A stretch of DNA of 64,000 nucleotides from Thiobacillus sp. (lineage in GTDB: Bacteria > Pseudomonadota > Gammaproteobacteria > Burkholderiales > Thiobacillaceae): contig NZ_JAUYRI010000027.1 of assembly GCF_030696885.1 (NCBI RefSeq), positions 21,133 to 85,132 on the forward strand, given 5' to 3'. Position numbers and translations under genes: made by a program. The notes beneath the pieces were generated by a model. It made no database searches, had not been told where the DNA came from, and was given only the letters and a program-made list of their open reading frames with translations. This document shows, piece after piece, positions 1-10,393 of the stretch. Numbering within the stretch: position 1 is the first letter of the stretch; each line of letters begins with the position of its first letter.

Positions 1-20
1 CGCTTAACGGGTGTCGACAC

Positions 21-458
21 ATGCGGCTTACCAAACATACGGACTACGCATTCCGGGTGCTGATTTATCTGGCGTCGATGCCGGAGGATCGGCTGTCGAC
101 CGTGCAGGAGATTGCCGAGAAATTCGACGTGTCGCGCAGCCACATCATGAAGATTGTGCACAAGCTGGCAGGAGCTGGCCTGATCCATGCAAGCCGCGGC
201 CAGCAGGGCGGAATCCGGCTTGGGCAGCCGAAGGACGCGATCAATCTGCGCAGCGTGATCGAGCTGATGGAAGCCACGCTGGTGCCGGTCAATTGCGACG
301 ACCCGGTGTGCCTCATCCGAAAAAACTGCACGCTGAAAAACATCCTGTTCGAGGCGCAGCGGCAGTTCCTCGAGCATGTCGAGCAGTACACGCTGGCCGA
401 TCTGGCAGAGCCGGCGGTGGCGATCGTCAGTCTGCTGAACCGGCCCCGGCGGGCCTGA
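21..458 (+). CDS. nsrR: Rrf2-family regulator, NsrR-like
   Basis: A 145-residue Rrf2-type winged-helix regulator. The N-terminal helix-turn-helix (about residues 1-60) opens with the family signature MRLTKHTDYA, as in nitric-oxide-sensing NsrR. Three cysteines cluster at about residues 92-104 (NCDDPVC...NC), the spacing used to hold the [Fe-S] cluster in NsrR. NsrR normally represses NO-detoxification and denitrification genes when its cluster is intact. No such target is visible to the right; its partners may lie left of the window. The start has only 20 bases of visible upstream sequence, so its promoter cannot be judged. IscR is less likely because the sequence reads as NsrR from the first residues. 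Confidence 0.8.
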   Translation: MRLTKHTDYAFRVLIYLASMPEDRLSTVQEIAEKFDVSRSHIMKIVHKLAGAGLIHASRGQQGGIRLGQPKDAINLRSVIELMEATLVPVNCDDPVCLIRKNCTLKNILFEAQRQFLEHVEQYTLADLAEPAVAIVSLLNRPRRA

Positions 459-465
459 GCAGCGC

Positions 466-1317
466 TCAGCCGGCTTGCTCTTCGCGTGCCAGGGTGCGCA
501 GGCCGTCGAGCGCATTCCGGAGTGTGGCGCTGTCGTTGTCGCGCGGGAACACCATCCAGGCGGGCAGCTTGAACTGCGGGCTGTCGGGCACGCGCCACAA
601 CTGCCCCGCCTCGATATAGTGCCGCACCAGGCGCCGCGGGAAATAGCCGCTGCCGCCGTAGGTCAGCAACTGCTGCACGCCCAGCCAGCCAATGTTGGCG
701 ACCAGTGTGGGTGGCGGCGCATCGGGGTAATGGTCGCTGAACTGGGCGTGGAATTCCGGCCCCCAGTCGATGTGGATGTAGCCTGCGTCGGGCCAGCCGC
801 GCGCCAGATCGCTGGTCACCAGCAGCAGGGTCTCGTCGAACAGAGGTTCCACCACGAGGCCGGCGCGCGAAGTCGGCGTGTACATCACGCCGATGTCGAC
901 CGTGCCTTCGATCAGGCCCTGCATGATGTCGGCTTCGAAGCCGATCTCCAGCCGCAGCGACACGTCCGGCGCGGCCTCGCGCATCCACGCCACCCAGTGC
1001 GGCAGAAAGCCTTCCCACAGCGCGATGCGTCCCGACAGCGTCAGCACGTCATGGAAGCCCTGCGGCAGACCGACGTCGTGCACCGCCTGCTCGACCGTGC
1101 GCACCAGATGTTTGGCGTGGCGCAGGAAGCGCTTGCCGGCAGGCGTCAGTTCCGCGCCATTGCGACCGCGCTGGAACAGGCGTGCGCCGAGTGTGGTCTC
1201 CAGCGTGTGGATGCGTGCGCTGACAGTCGACTGCGTGACGTGCAGGCGGCTGGCGGCGGCGACGAAGTTGCCGGTGGCGGCAACGGTCAGGAAAGTGCGC
1301 GCGAGTTCAGTGTCCAT
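466..1317 (-). CDS. LysR-family transcriptional regulator
   Basis: A full-length 283-residue LysR-type regulator. An N-terminal HTH (about residues 1-60, starting MDTELARTFLTVAATGNF and containing the typical LHVTQSTVSARI recognition segment) is followed by a periplasmic-binding-like effector domain. It converges on the NsrR-like gene and diverges from the DsrC-family gene, so by the usual LysR arrangement the DsrC-HPP pair is its likely target. The effector cannot be inferred from the sequence. Confidence 0.85.
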   Translation of the reverse strand: MDTELARTFLTVAATGNFVAAASRLHVTQSTVSARIHTLETTLGARLFQRGRNGAELTPAGKRFLRHAKHLVRTVEQAVHDVGLPQGFHDVLTLSGRIALWEGFLPHWVAWMREAAPDVSLRLEIGFEADIMQGLIEGTVDIGVMYTPTSRAGLVVEPLFDETLLLVTSDLARGWPDAGYIHIDWGPEFHAQFSDHYPDAPPPTLVANIGWLGVQQLLTYGGSGYFPRRLVRHYIEAGQLWRVPDSPQFKLPAWMVFPRDNDSATLRNALDGLRTLAREEQAG

Positions 1318-1419
1318 GGCTGTATATCGATATTTCCGATATTAAACACCAAAATTAATCGTTGGATGGATATATAAGAATTCCCTAAACTGGCTTCAAC
1401 GTATGTAAAGGAGCCAGCC
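1318..1419. promoter_or_regulatory. Divergent intergenic region with dyad, LysR / DsrC-family pair
   Basis: This AT-rich 102-base gap separates two divergent genes. An inverted repeat ATATCG-N7-CGATAT lies at 1324-1342, next to the LysR start, and would suit autoregulatory LysR binding. A good Shine-Dalgarno (AAAGGAG) precedes the DsrC-family start at 1420. The assignment to this regulator is inference from position only. Confidence 0.4.
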
Positions 1420-1758
1420 ATGAACCAAACATCCGATCTGACGGCCGTGATGCCCGAGCGCGATGCCGAGGGCTATCTGGTCGAGCCCGAAAACTGGAAC
1501 GAGGACATCGCCCAAGTCCTCGCCCAGGAGGAGAACATCGAACTCGACGACGACCACTGGGACACGATTCACTTCATGCGCGATTATTTCGACGAGCACC
1601 AGGTCATCGCCGATGCCCGTTTCGTCATCAAGCACCTGGCCGAGCGCTACGGCCGCGACGCGCAGAAGAAGCTGTTCGAACTGTATCCCTACGGCTACGT
1701 GAAGCAGGCCTGCAAGATCGCCGGCATGCGGCGCCCACGCGCCTGGAGCACGGGCTGA
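1420..1758 (+). CDS. TusE/DsrC/DsvC-family sulfur-relay protein lacking the terminal cysteine
   Basis: A 112-residue DsrC-family protein. The fold signature is clear: the segment around EGYLVEPENWNEDIA, the DHWDTIHFMRDYF helix, and a C-terminal arm with a single cysteine in QACKIAGM. In canonical DsrC the arm carries two redox cysteines, CysB and, ten residues later, the penultimate CysA. TusE keeps CysA. Here only the CysB position is present, and the protein ends ...RAWSTG where CysA would follow. It therefore cannot form the usual intramolecular disulfide and is more likely a regulatory or partner variant than a catalytic sulfur carrier. The stop overlaps the next start (TGATG), implying translational coupling to the HPP protein. 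Confidence 0.85.
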   Translation: MNQTSDLTAVMPERDAEGYLVEPENWNEDIAQVLAQEENIELDDDHWDTIHFMRDYFDEHQVIADARFVIKHLAERYGRDAQKKLFELYPYGYVKQACKIAGMRRPRAWSTG

Positions 1759-2477
1759 TGGTGCGCAAGCTCGCCTATACCGTCTCGGAGCGCGAACACT
1801 GGATCTCGGCGACCGGCGGCCTGCTCGCCATGCTCGCGGTGTGGTGGATCAGTTCGCTCATGCTCGACAGCCAGGGCGCGGTGCTGGTCGCCACGTCGAT
1901 GGGCTCGACCGCGGTCATGCTGTTCGCCGCGCCGCACGGCCCGATGTCGCAGCCGTGGCCGCTGATCGGCGGGCATCTGGTCTCGGCGCTGACCGGGGTG
2001 GCTTGCGTGCAATGGCTCGGCAGCGAGCACGTGCTGACGGCGCCACTTGCCGTCGGATTGTCGATCGCAGCAATGTACAGCCTGCGTTGCCTGCATCCGC
2101 CGGGCGGCGCCACTGCGCTGGGCGCCGTGCTGGGCGGCGAGTCGGTACTGGCGTTGGGTTACGTCTACGTGCTCAGCCCCATCCTGCTGAATGCGCTGGT
2201 CATTCTGGTGGTGGCGGTGGCGTTCAATTATCCCTTTGCGTGGCGGCGCTACCCGCAATGCTGGCATCGCCGCGAAGAACCGGCGGACGAGCCCGACGAG
2301 AAGCACATGATTCCGCATAGCAGCCTCGTCTATGCCTTGAGCCAGATCGACACTTTTGTCGACGTCAGCGAAGACGACCTGCAGCGGATTTATGCGCTGG
2401 CACTGGGACAACACCATCCTGCCCCGGCCAAGGAATCCCCCTCAGGGCAGGCCAAGCCCGCCGAGGCGCTGCGCTAG
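1758..2477 (+). CDS. HPP-family integral membrane protein
   Basis: A 239-residue protein with four to five hydrophobic segments in the first 165 residues and the diagnostic LHPPGGA motif at about residue 114. A hydrophilic C-terminal tail follows. HPP-family proteins are membrane proteins; some plant and cyanobacterial members have been linked to nitrite transport, but the bacterial role is unsettled. Its start overlaps the stop of the DsrC-family gene by one base, so the two are made together and may act together, possibly in transport of a small anion or sulfur species (inference). Confidence 0.85.
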   Translation: MVRKLAYTVSEREHWISATGGLLAMLAVWWISSLMLDSQGAVLVATSMGSTAVMLFAAPHGPMSQPWPLIGGHLVSALTGVACVQWLGSEHVLTAPLAVGLSIAAMYSLRCLHPPGGATALGAVLGGESVLALGYVYVLSPILLNALVILVVAVAFNYPFAWRRYPQCWHRREEPADEPDEKHMIPHSSLVYALSQIDTFVDVSEDDLQRIYALALGQHHPAPAKESPSGQAKPAEALR

Positions 2478-2501
2478 CCGCGCCGCCGGGCCGGGCGAGC
2501 C

Positions 2502-3434
2502 TCAGCCCAGCGTGGTATCCAGCACCATCATCACCGCAAATCCCGCCATCAGGCCGAGCGTCGCCGGGGTCTGGTGGCCGTTGCGGTGGGTTTCCGGAAT
2601 CACTTCGTGGCTCACTACGAAAATCATCGCGCCGGCCGCCAGGCCGAGACCGATCGGATAGGCCAGCACCAGCCCGCTCGCCAGCCCGATGCCGAGCAGT
2701 GCACCGACCGGTTCCATCAGCCCGCTCAAGGCCGCGATCCCCACCGCGCGCTGCGGGGAGAGGCCGGCGGCCTTGAGCGCCATCGCGACCGCGAGCCCTT
2801 CGGGGATGTCCTGGATGGCGATCGCGGTGGTGAGCGGCAGGCCCACGGCGAGGTCGCCCTGAGAAAACGACACGCCGATCGCCATGCCTTCCGGCAGGTT
2901 GTGCAACGCGATCGCGAATACGAACAGCCACACCCGGCTGACCCGGTCGCTGCCTGCGCCGTGGGTCCCGAGGTGTTCGTGCGCATGCGGCGTGAACTGG
3001 TCGAGGCCGAGCATCAGCAGCACGCCCAGCCCGAGGCCGGCGACCACGGTCAGCGCGCCGAGCGTGGCGCTTCCAGTAAGCGATTCACCGGCCGCCAGGC
3101 CCGGCAGGATCAGCGAGAAGGAGCTCGCGGCCAGCATCATGCCTGCGGCCAGGCCGAGCATGGTGTCCTCGGTACGACTGGACAAGTTACGCAGGAACAG
3201 CGCCGGCAGCGCGCCGAGCGCAGTGGCGACAAAGCCGGCCATGCCGCCCAGCAGTCCCAGCCGCAAGGCCGCATCGGCCTCGCCCTGGCTCACCCGCCAC
3301 ACGCTGGCCAGCAACAGCCAGACAACGACCGCGACCGCCAGCGCCAGTCCGGCGCTGGTATAGGGATGGGCGTGCGCCTGCGCGAGCCAGGTGGCGCGCC
3401 AGCTGAGCGGCGCTTCGTTGTGGGCGAGTTCCAT
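2502..3434 (-). CDS. ZIP-family metal transporter
   Basis: A 310-residue multi-span membrane protein. It carries the two ZIP metal-site helices: HNLPEGMAIGVSF in the fourth core helix and QDIPEGLAVA in the fifth, with a His-rich loop (HAHEHLGTHGAG) before them. It resembles the ZupT/GufA branch, which imports zinc, iron or other divalent metals across the inner membrane. The start is supported by a strong AAGGAGG site nine bases upstream. It is transcribed alone, convergent with the HPP gene. Confidence 0.9.
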   Translation of the reverse strand: MELAHNEAPLSWRATWLAQAHAHPYTSAGLALAVAVVVWLLLASVWRVSQGEADAALRLGLLGGMAGFVATALGALPALFLRNLSSRTEDTMLGLAAGMMLAASSFSLILPGLAAGESLTGSATLGALTVVAGLGLGVLLMLGLDQFTPHAHEHLGTHGAGSDRVSRVWLFVFAIALHNLPEGMAIGVSFSQGDLAVGLPLTTAIAIQDIPEGLAVAMALKAAGLSPQRAVGIAALSGLMEPVGALLGIGLASGLVLAYPIGLGLAAGAMIFVVSHEVIPETHRNGHQTPATLGLMAGFAVMMVLDTTLG

Positions 3435-3509
3435 GCGCGTGTGGCCTCCTTTTTTATTCCAGATGCCGAGCGTTATCGCTTCGCCGTAGGCAGCGGCAAG
3501 GCGTTCGAC

Positions 3510-4031
3510 TCAAGCGTGCGCGGTCAGCCAGAAGCGATGCGGATAATCGCGTGCCGGGTCTTCGACCGGTAGCGCGTGCAAGCCGCGCGATTTGAAAAAC
3601 GCAACGGCCGCTGCCTGCGCCTTGACCAGCACGCCATCCAGATCTTGCGCCCGTGCGGCCGCTGCTGCTGCATCAAGCAGCCGGCTGCCGACGCCGCGGC
3701 GTTGACGATCCGGATCAACATAGAGGCCATGCAGCAGCAGTCCACGCCGCCCGGCCGGCAGATCGCGCGGGTGGGCCGGCTCCCAGGCGGCGACGCCGAC
3801 GGCGATGCCGCCGGCATCCTCCGCTAATACCAGATGCAGATGATCGAGATCGTGCGGCTGATAGCAGTAGCTCGGCAGCGTCAGGCGCTTCACGCGCTCG
3901 GGCAGCGGCCAAGTGGCGATGGCGCGCTCGATCACGCCGTTGAGCGCGGGCAGGTCTGCCGCGTGCGCCGGTCGCAGGCGGAAGCCGGTCGTCGGCGATT
4001 GCACGAAGACTGCAGGCCTCATTCCGGCCAT
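3510..4031 (-). CDS. GNAT-family N-acetyltransferase
   Basis: A 173-residue GNAT acetyltransferase. The acetyl-CoA pyrophosphate loop is visible as DPDRQRRGVGSRLLDAA (about residues 104-120), preceded by the beta-4 strand GLLLHGLYVDP. The substrate is unknown. The start overlaps the end of a 29-residue reading frame immediately upstream, and both follow the 101-residue gene at 4128-4433, so a small operon reading away from katG is likely. It could modify a small molecule or a protein N-terminus; nothing in the sequence decides this. Confidence 0.85.
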   Translation of the reverse strand: MAGMRPAVFVQSPTTGFRLRPAHAADLPALNGVIERAIATWPLPERVKRLTLPSYCYQPHDLDHLHLVLAEDAGGIAVGVAAWEPAHPRDLPAGRRGLLLHGLYVDPDRQRRGVGSRLLDAAAAAARAQDLDGVLVKAQAAAVAFFKSRGLHALPVEDPARDYPHRFWLTAHA

Positions 4032-4108
4032 TCCAGCGTCACGCCTTCGAGGCCGGCGCCGAGCAGCGCCAGCGCGGCAAGCAGGTGATCTCGTACGTTC
4101 CCGATCAT
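4019..4108 (-). CDS. Possible 29-residue peptide with strong ribosome binding site
   Basis: A short frame starting MIGNVRDHLLAALALLGAG and ending EWPE. It is preceded by a well-placed AAGGAG (4118-4123, nine bases before the ATG), and its end overlaps the acetyltransferase start. It may be a real micro-protein with one short hydrophobic helix or a leader that couples translation into the acetyltransferase gene. No family is recognised. Confidence 0.4.
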   Translation of the reverse strand: MIGNVRDHLLAALALLGAGLEGVTLEWPE

Positions 4109-4127
4109 GGTGGAATTCTCCTTCCGT

Positions 4128-4433
4128 CTACAAATACTGGATGCGGCTGCGCACGTCTTCGATGTCCGTTGCGACGTCGCGCAACGTGGCGCCGTCGTCG
4201 GCGGTGCCGACAATCACTGCGCGGCCCGATACCGGAATGATGCGGTCGATCTGGAAGCGTCCGCCGGTGCCGCGCAGGAAGCATTCCTCGTCGAAAAACA
4301 GGCGGTCGCCTGCGGTGCCGACGGCGTCGGATTCGAGCGTGTCGTAGCCGACCAGTCGGACGATGTCTGCGTGGTTGTCGAGGTCGACGGTTTCAATGCT
4401 GCGGGTGTCGGGTGTGATCAATAGCGCTTTCAT
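4128..4433 (-). CDS. Conserved hypothetical protein, DUF3846-like
   Basis: A 101-residue soluble protein starting MKALLITPDTRSIETVDLD. The opening strand, the central LVGYDTLESDAVG and the following DRLFFDEEC resemble DUF3846-type proteins, whose function is unknown. The start chosen is the only ATG that fits this fold; the frame upstream of it runs into katG. It lies 68 bases downstream of katG, past a hairpin. Confidence 0.7.
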   Translation of the reverse strand: MKALLITPDTRSIETVDLDNHADIVRLVGYDTLESDAVGTAGDRLFFDEECFLRGTGGRFQIDRIIPVSGRAVIVGTADDGATLRDVATDIEDVRSRIQYL

Positions 4434-4466
4434 GGGTCCAGCCTTAAGAAAAGTTGTTCGGTGCAC

Positions 4467-4493
4467 GGCGCCTGCCCGGCTCTGGCAGGCGCC
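4467..4493 (-). terminator. Hairpin downstream of katG
   Basis: A perfect 10-bp inverted repeat GGCGCCTGCC / GGCAGGCGCC with a 7-base loop lies just after the katG stop. No U-run follows directly, so it could be a weak terminator or an mRNA-stabilising hairpin. Confidence 0.5.
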
Positions 4494-4501
4494 TGCCTCC
4501 A

Positions 4502-6799
<2,298 letters not shown>

Positions 6800-7705
6800 A
6801 TGACCCTGCAAGAATTGAAATATCTGGTGGCGCTCGCCGACCACGGCCACTTCGGGCGCGCGGCCGAGGCCTGCTTCATCACGCAGTCTACGCTGTCGAC
6901 CCAGATCAAGAAGCTGGAGGATTTTCTCGGCGTGACGCTGTTCGACCGCAGCCTCAAGCGCGTCAGCCCGACGCCGATCGGTCGCGAGATCCTGCAGGCG
7001 GCGCGCAACATCGTCGAGGAGGCCGAGCGCATCCGCGAAGTCGCCAAGCACGCGCAGGATCCGATGACACGCACGATTCATCTCGGCGTCATCCCCACGC
7101 TGGGGCCGTATTACCTGCCGCATGCGCTGACGCTGGTGCACAAGAAGCATCCCGGTCTGCGCCTGCTGTTGCGTGAGGAAATGACACCGCAGATTCTTGA
7201 GCATCTGGCTGAGGGCAAACTCGATGCCGGCCTGCTGGCACTGCCGGTCACCGACGACAGCCTGCGCGCCGAACCGCTGTTCTACGAGCCGTTTTATGCT
7301 GCGCTGCCCGCCGGGCATCCGCTCGCCAAGCGCGATGTGCTGAAGGTGTCAGACATCATGGCGGAGAAATTGCTGCTGCTCGATGAAGGGCATTGCCTGC
7401 GTGACCAGGCGCTCGATGTCTGCGGCACCGGCTCGCGCGGCCGCGAGGAGGTGCGCGCGACCAGCCTGGAAACCCTGCGTCAGATGGTGGCCATGGGTCT
7501 GGGACTGACGCTGCTGCCGGCGCTGGCGGTAGATGCCGCGCCGCGCGTCAACAAAAAGGCTGTCGAGATCCGTCCCTTCAAGGCGCCGCCGCCGGGCCGC
7601 ACCATCGCGCTGGTGTGGCGTAAGCGCGCGCCGTTTCCGGAAACGTTCGAGCGCCTCGCGCAGACGCTGAAAAATGCGCTGCCCGCCGAGGTGGACGCAG
7701 TTTGA
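6800..7705 (+). CDS. oxyR: Hydrogen peroxide regulator OxyR
   Basis: A 301-residue LysR-family regulator. The HTH begins MTLQELKYLVALADHGHFGRAA. The redox switch is present at the textbook positions: Cys199 and Cys208 in GHCLRDQALDVC, which form a disulfide on exposure to peroxide and change DNA binding. It sits divergent to katG, the standard arrangement. Downstream, the efflux genes follow in the same direction, but their first gene has its own start region, so co-transcription is uncertain. Confidence 0.97.
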   Translation: MTLQELKYLVALADHGHFGRAAEACFITQSTLSTQIKKLEDFLGVTLFDRSLKRVSPTPIGREILQAARNIVEEAERIREVAKHAQDPMTRTIHLGVIPTLGPYYLPHALTLVHKKHPGLRLLLREEMTPQILEHLAEGKLDAGLLALPVTDDSLRAEPLFYEPFYAALPAGHPLAKRDVLKVSDIMAEKLLLLDEGHCLRDQALDVCGTGSRGREEVRATSLETLRQMVAMGLGLTLLPALAVDAAPRVNKKAVEIRPFKAPPPGRTIALVWRKRAPFPETFERLAQTLKNALPAEVDAV

Positions 7706-7788
7706 ATCACCGCAGCGCCCTGACGATCGTGTCAGCCTGTCCTAGCGGAGCGGGTCGGCGGAACTTGCTTGCGCCTGCCGGGGTCGTG

Positions 7789-9202
7789 ATGAGACGCGTT
7801 CCGAATCGGCCCCCCTTGAGCATCGTCCCGCTTTCCCTGTTGATGTGCGCCTTGCTGTGGCCGCTTGCGTCTCATGCGGCTGCGCTCGACCTGCCCGATC
7901 GCCCCGGCAGCTTCTGGCTGCAACTCGACCGGCTCCCCGAACAGCCCGGGGCGCCAGCGCTACAGACCGATACCCTGCGCTTCGACAGTCTGGCCGCGTT
8001 GACTGAGCACGCGCTGCGCGCGCGCCCGGAAACGCGCGCGGCCTGGCTCGGCATCCAGGCCGAGGCGGCGCGGCTTGATGCTGCAACGGCCGCCAACTGG
8101 CCGACACTGACCGGGCAGATCGGCTTCACGGTGAGCCGCGCGCTGTCGAGTTCCGGCGCGAGTGCCCCGACGTTGCACCGCTACGGTCCCAGCCTGGGCC
8201 TCGCCTATGTGCTGTATGACTTCGGCGCGCGCGCGGCCAGCATCGATGCACAGCGTTATCAATTGATCGCCACGCTCTTGAGCAACAACCGCAACCTGCA
8301 GGACAGGGTGGTCGAAGTCGAAACCGCGGCCTTTGCGTTGCTGGCCGCGCGCGCAGGTGGCTGCGCAGGCGGAGCAGGAGGCCTCGCTGCGCACCAGCCT
8401 CGATGCTGTCGACGTGCGACTGCGCGGCGGGCTGGCCTCGCGTGCCGATCAGTTGCGCGCGCGCGCGGCGCTGGCCGAGGCGCAACGCATTCGCCAGACT
8501 GCCGAGCGCGACCAGGCACGTGCGGAAGCAGCGCTGAAGCAGGCAGCGGGTGTCGCGCAGACGCAGACGCTGGCGCTTGACTGGAACCCCGCGCTGCCCA
8601 CGCTGCTGGAAGCCGATACCCTGCTGGCCGATCTGCTGGCCGAAGCGCAGCGCCAGCGCCCCGACCTGCAGGCGCTGCAGGCGGCCGCTGCCCGAGCGCG
8701 CGCCGATGCCGATCGCGCACGCGCGGCACGCTGGCCGAGCCTGGCGTTGACCGCCAACGTGGGCCGCACCTATTTTCTGGAAGACGACCGCACCGCGTCC
8801 AACACCTACAACGCCGGCGTGAACGTGTCGGTTCCGTTGTTCGACGGCGGCCGCCTGGCGGCCGAGGCGCGCGCGGCTGCGCGCGATGCCGAACGCCTGC
8901 AGGCCGAAACCGAGACGCAGCGCAGCCTGATCGCGCGCGCCGTGACCGAGGCCTATCACGATGTGCGTCATGCACAGGCCCAACGCGCCGGCGTGGCGGT
9001 GCAATTCGACAGCGCGAGCGAGTCGGCACAGGCGGCCGAGGCGCGCTATCGCGCCGGCGTCGGCAACCTGCTCGAATGGCTGACCGCGCAGGCCGATCTG
9101 GCGCGCGCGCGCCAGGTCCAGGCGCAGGCCGACGCCGACTGGCTGGCCGCCTTTTCCCGTTTGAACCACGCGCTGGGCCGCCTGCCGACGGCAACCCCAT
9201 AA
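7789..9202 (+). pseudogene. TolC-family outer-membrane efflux channel, frameshifted
   Basis: An outer-membrane factor of RND efflux systems, split between two frames. The first part has a signal peptide (MRRVPNRPPLSIVPLS...SHAAA) and the first OEP repeat. Homology continues from QVAAQAEQEASL in the +1 frame to the end at 9202. The break lies in an alternating CG tract at about 8346-8353: seven bases separate codons that should be six or nine apart, as expected from loss of one CG dinucleotide or gain of one base. All other OMF features are intact, including the C-terminal repeat with VSVPLFDGG and ARYRAGVGNLLEWL. The two inner partners downstream are intact, so this could be a recent mutation, slippage variation or a sequence error. 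Confidence 0.8.
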
Positions 9203-9210
9203 GGACAACC

Positions 9211-10374
9211 ATGAAAACCCGCATCCTGCTTGCCGTTGTCGTGCTGGCGCTCGTCGCCGGCGTCGTCTATCGCACCCAGTTCGAATCTGCCGATGGTCCG
9301 GCAGGCGGGGGCGGCGGCGCGATCGAGGTGAAGACCGTTGCAGTGGACGTGAGCGACTTTCCCCTCGTGATCGAATTGCCCGGCACGCTGGAAGCCGCCC
9401 GGCAGGTGGACATCCTGGCGCAGGTCGGCGGCAGCCTGATCAAGCAGCACGTGCAGGAAGGTGACGCGGTGCGTGCCGGGCAGGTGCTGTTCACCCTCGA
9501 TGCGCGTCCCGCGCAGGCGCGTATGGCGCAAAGCCAGGCGGCGCGCGCCGGCGCGCGCGCCGAGACCGCCGAAGCGGAACAGAAGCTCGAGCGCCTGGCT
9601 CCGCTGATGCAGTCCGGCTACATCAGCCGCCAGGAATACGACGAGGCGCGGGTGGCGTTCGAGTCGGCGCGCGCGCGCGTCGGCACGACCACAGCCGAGC
9701 TCGAAGTGGCGCGCCTCGACGCGCAGTATGCGCAGATCCGCGCGCCCATCGACGGCCGCGTCGGCCGCATCAACGTGCGGGCCGGCGCGCTGGTGCAGGC
9801 CGGGGGCGAGGCGCTCACCACGATCGTCGCGCCGGGTGCGCTCGACGTGCGCGCCTGGCTGCCCGAAGTCGACTGGGCCGCGGTCGTCGCGGCGCGCGCG
9901 GCCGGCAAGATCGCAGCCGAGATCCATTCGGACGCATTGACGCAGGCTGACCGCGGCACGCCGCTGGCGCAAGGCGAACTGGTGTTCATCGATGCGCAGG
10001 TCGATCCCGCCACCGGCGCGGTACCGATCAAGGTGCGGATGCAGGACCGGCCTGTTGCGCTGCTCTCCGGGCAAGGGGTGCACTTGCGGCTGCTGCTGGG
10101 CAAGGCCTCGGGCAGCAAGGTGCTGCCCGAGGCCACGCTGCAGCACGGCCAGCAGGGCACGTATGTGTATGTCGTGCGCGACGGCGTCGCCGCGGTGCAG
10201 CCCGTGACAGTGAAGCACCGGCTCGACGGCATGCTGGCGATCGAGGGCGAACTCGCGGCCGGCGAACGGGTGCTGCTTGAAATTCCCAAGCGGCTGAAGG
10301 CCGGCGGCAAGGTGCGGCTCGAAGGCGAGCAGCCCGCCGGCAAGCAGGGCGCGGACAAGCGCGCGCAGCCATGA
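9211..10374 (+). CDS. RND efflux periplasmic adaptor (MFP)
   Basis: A 387-residue membrane-fusion protein. An N-terminal membrane anchor (MKTRILLAVVVLALVAGVVY) is followed by the lipoyl half-motifs, a coiled-coil hairpin (about residues 100-165, rich in Ala/Glu/Arg) and the beta-barrel domain (YAQIRAPIDGRVGRINV). It links the inner-membrane pump to the outer-membrane channel. The start was set at the ATG with AAGGAC upstream, eight bases after the channel gene's stop. It ends 19 bases before the pump gene, so the three genes form one operon. Confidence 0.92.
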   Translation: MKTRILLAVVVLALVAGVVYRTQFESADGPAGGGGGAIEVKTVAVDVSDFPLVIELPGTLEAARQVDILAQVGGSLIKQHVQEGDAVRAGQVLFTLDARPAQARMAQSQAARAGARAETAEAEQKLERLAPLMQSGYISRQEYDEARVAFESARARVGTTTAELEVARLDAQYAQIRAPIDGRVGRINVRAGALVQAGGEALTTIVAPGALDVRAWLPEVDWAAVVAARAAGKIAAEIHSDALTQADRGTPLAQGELVFIDAQVDPATGAVPIKVRMQDRPVALLSGQGVHLRLLLGKASGSKVLPEATLQHGQQGTYVYVVRDGVAAVQPVTVKHRLDGMLAIEGELAAGERVLLEIPKRLKAGGKVRLEGEQPAGKQGADKRAQP

Positions 10375-10393
10375 GCCAGCACAGGGCTGCCGC

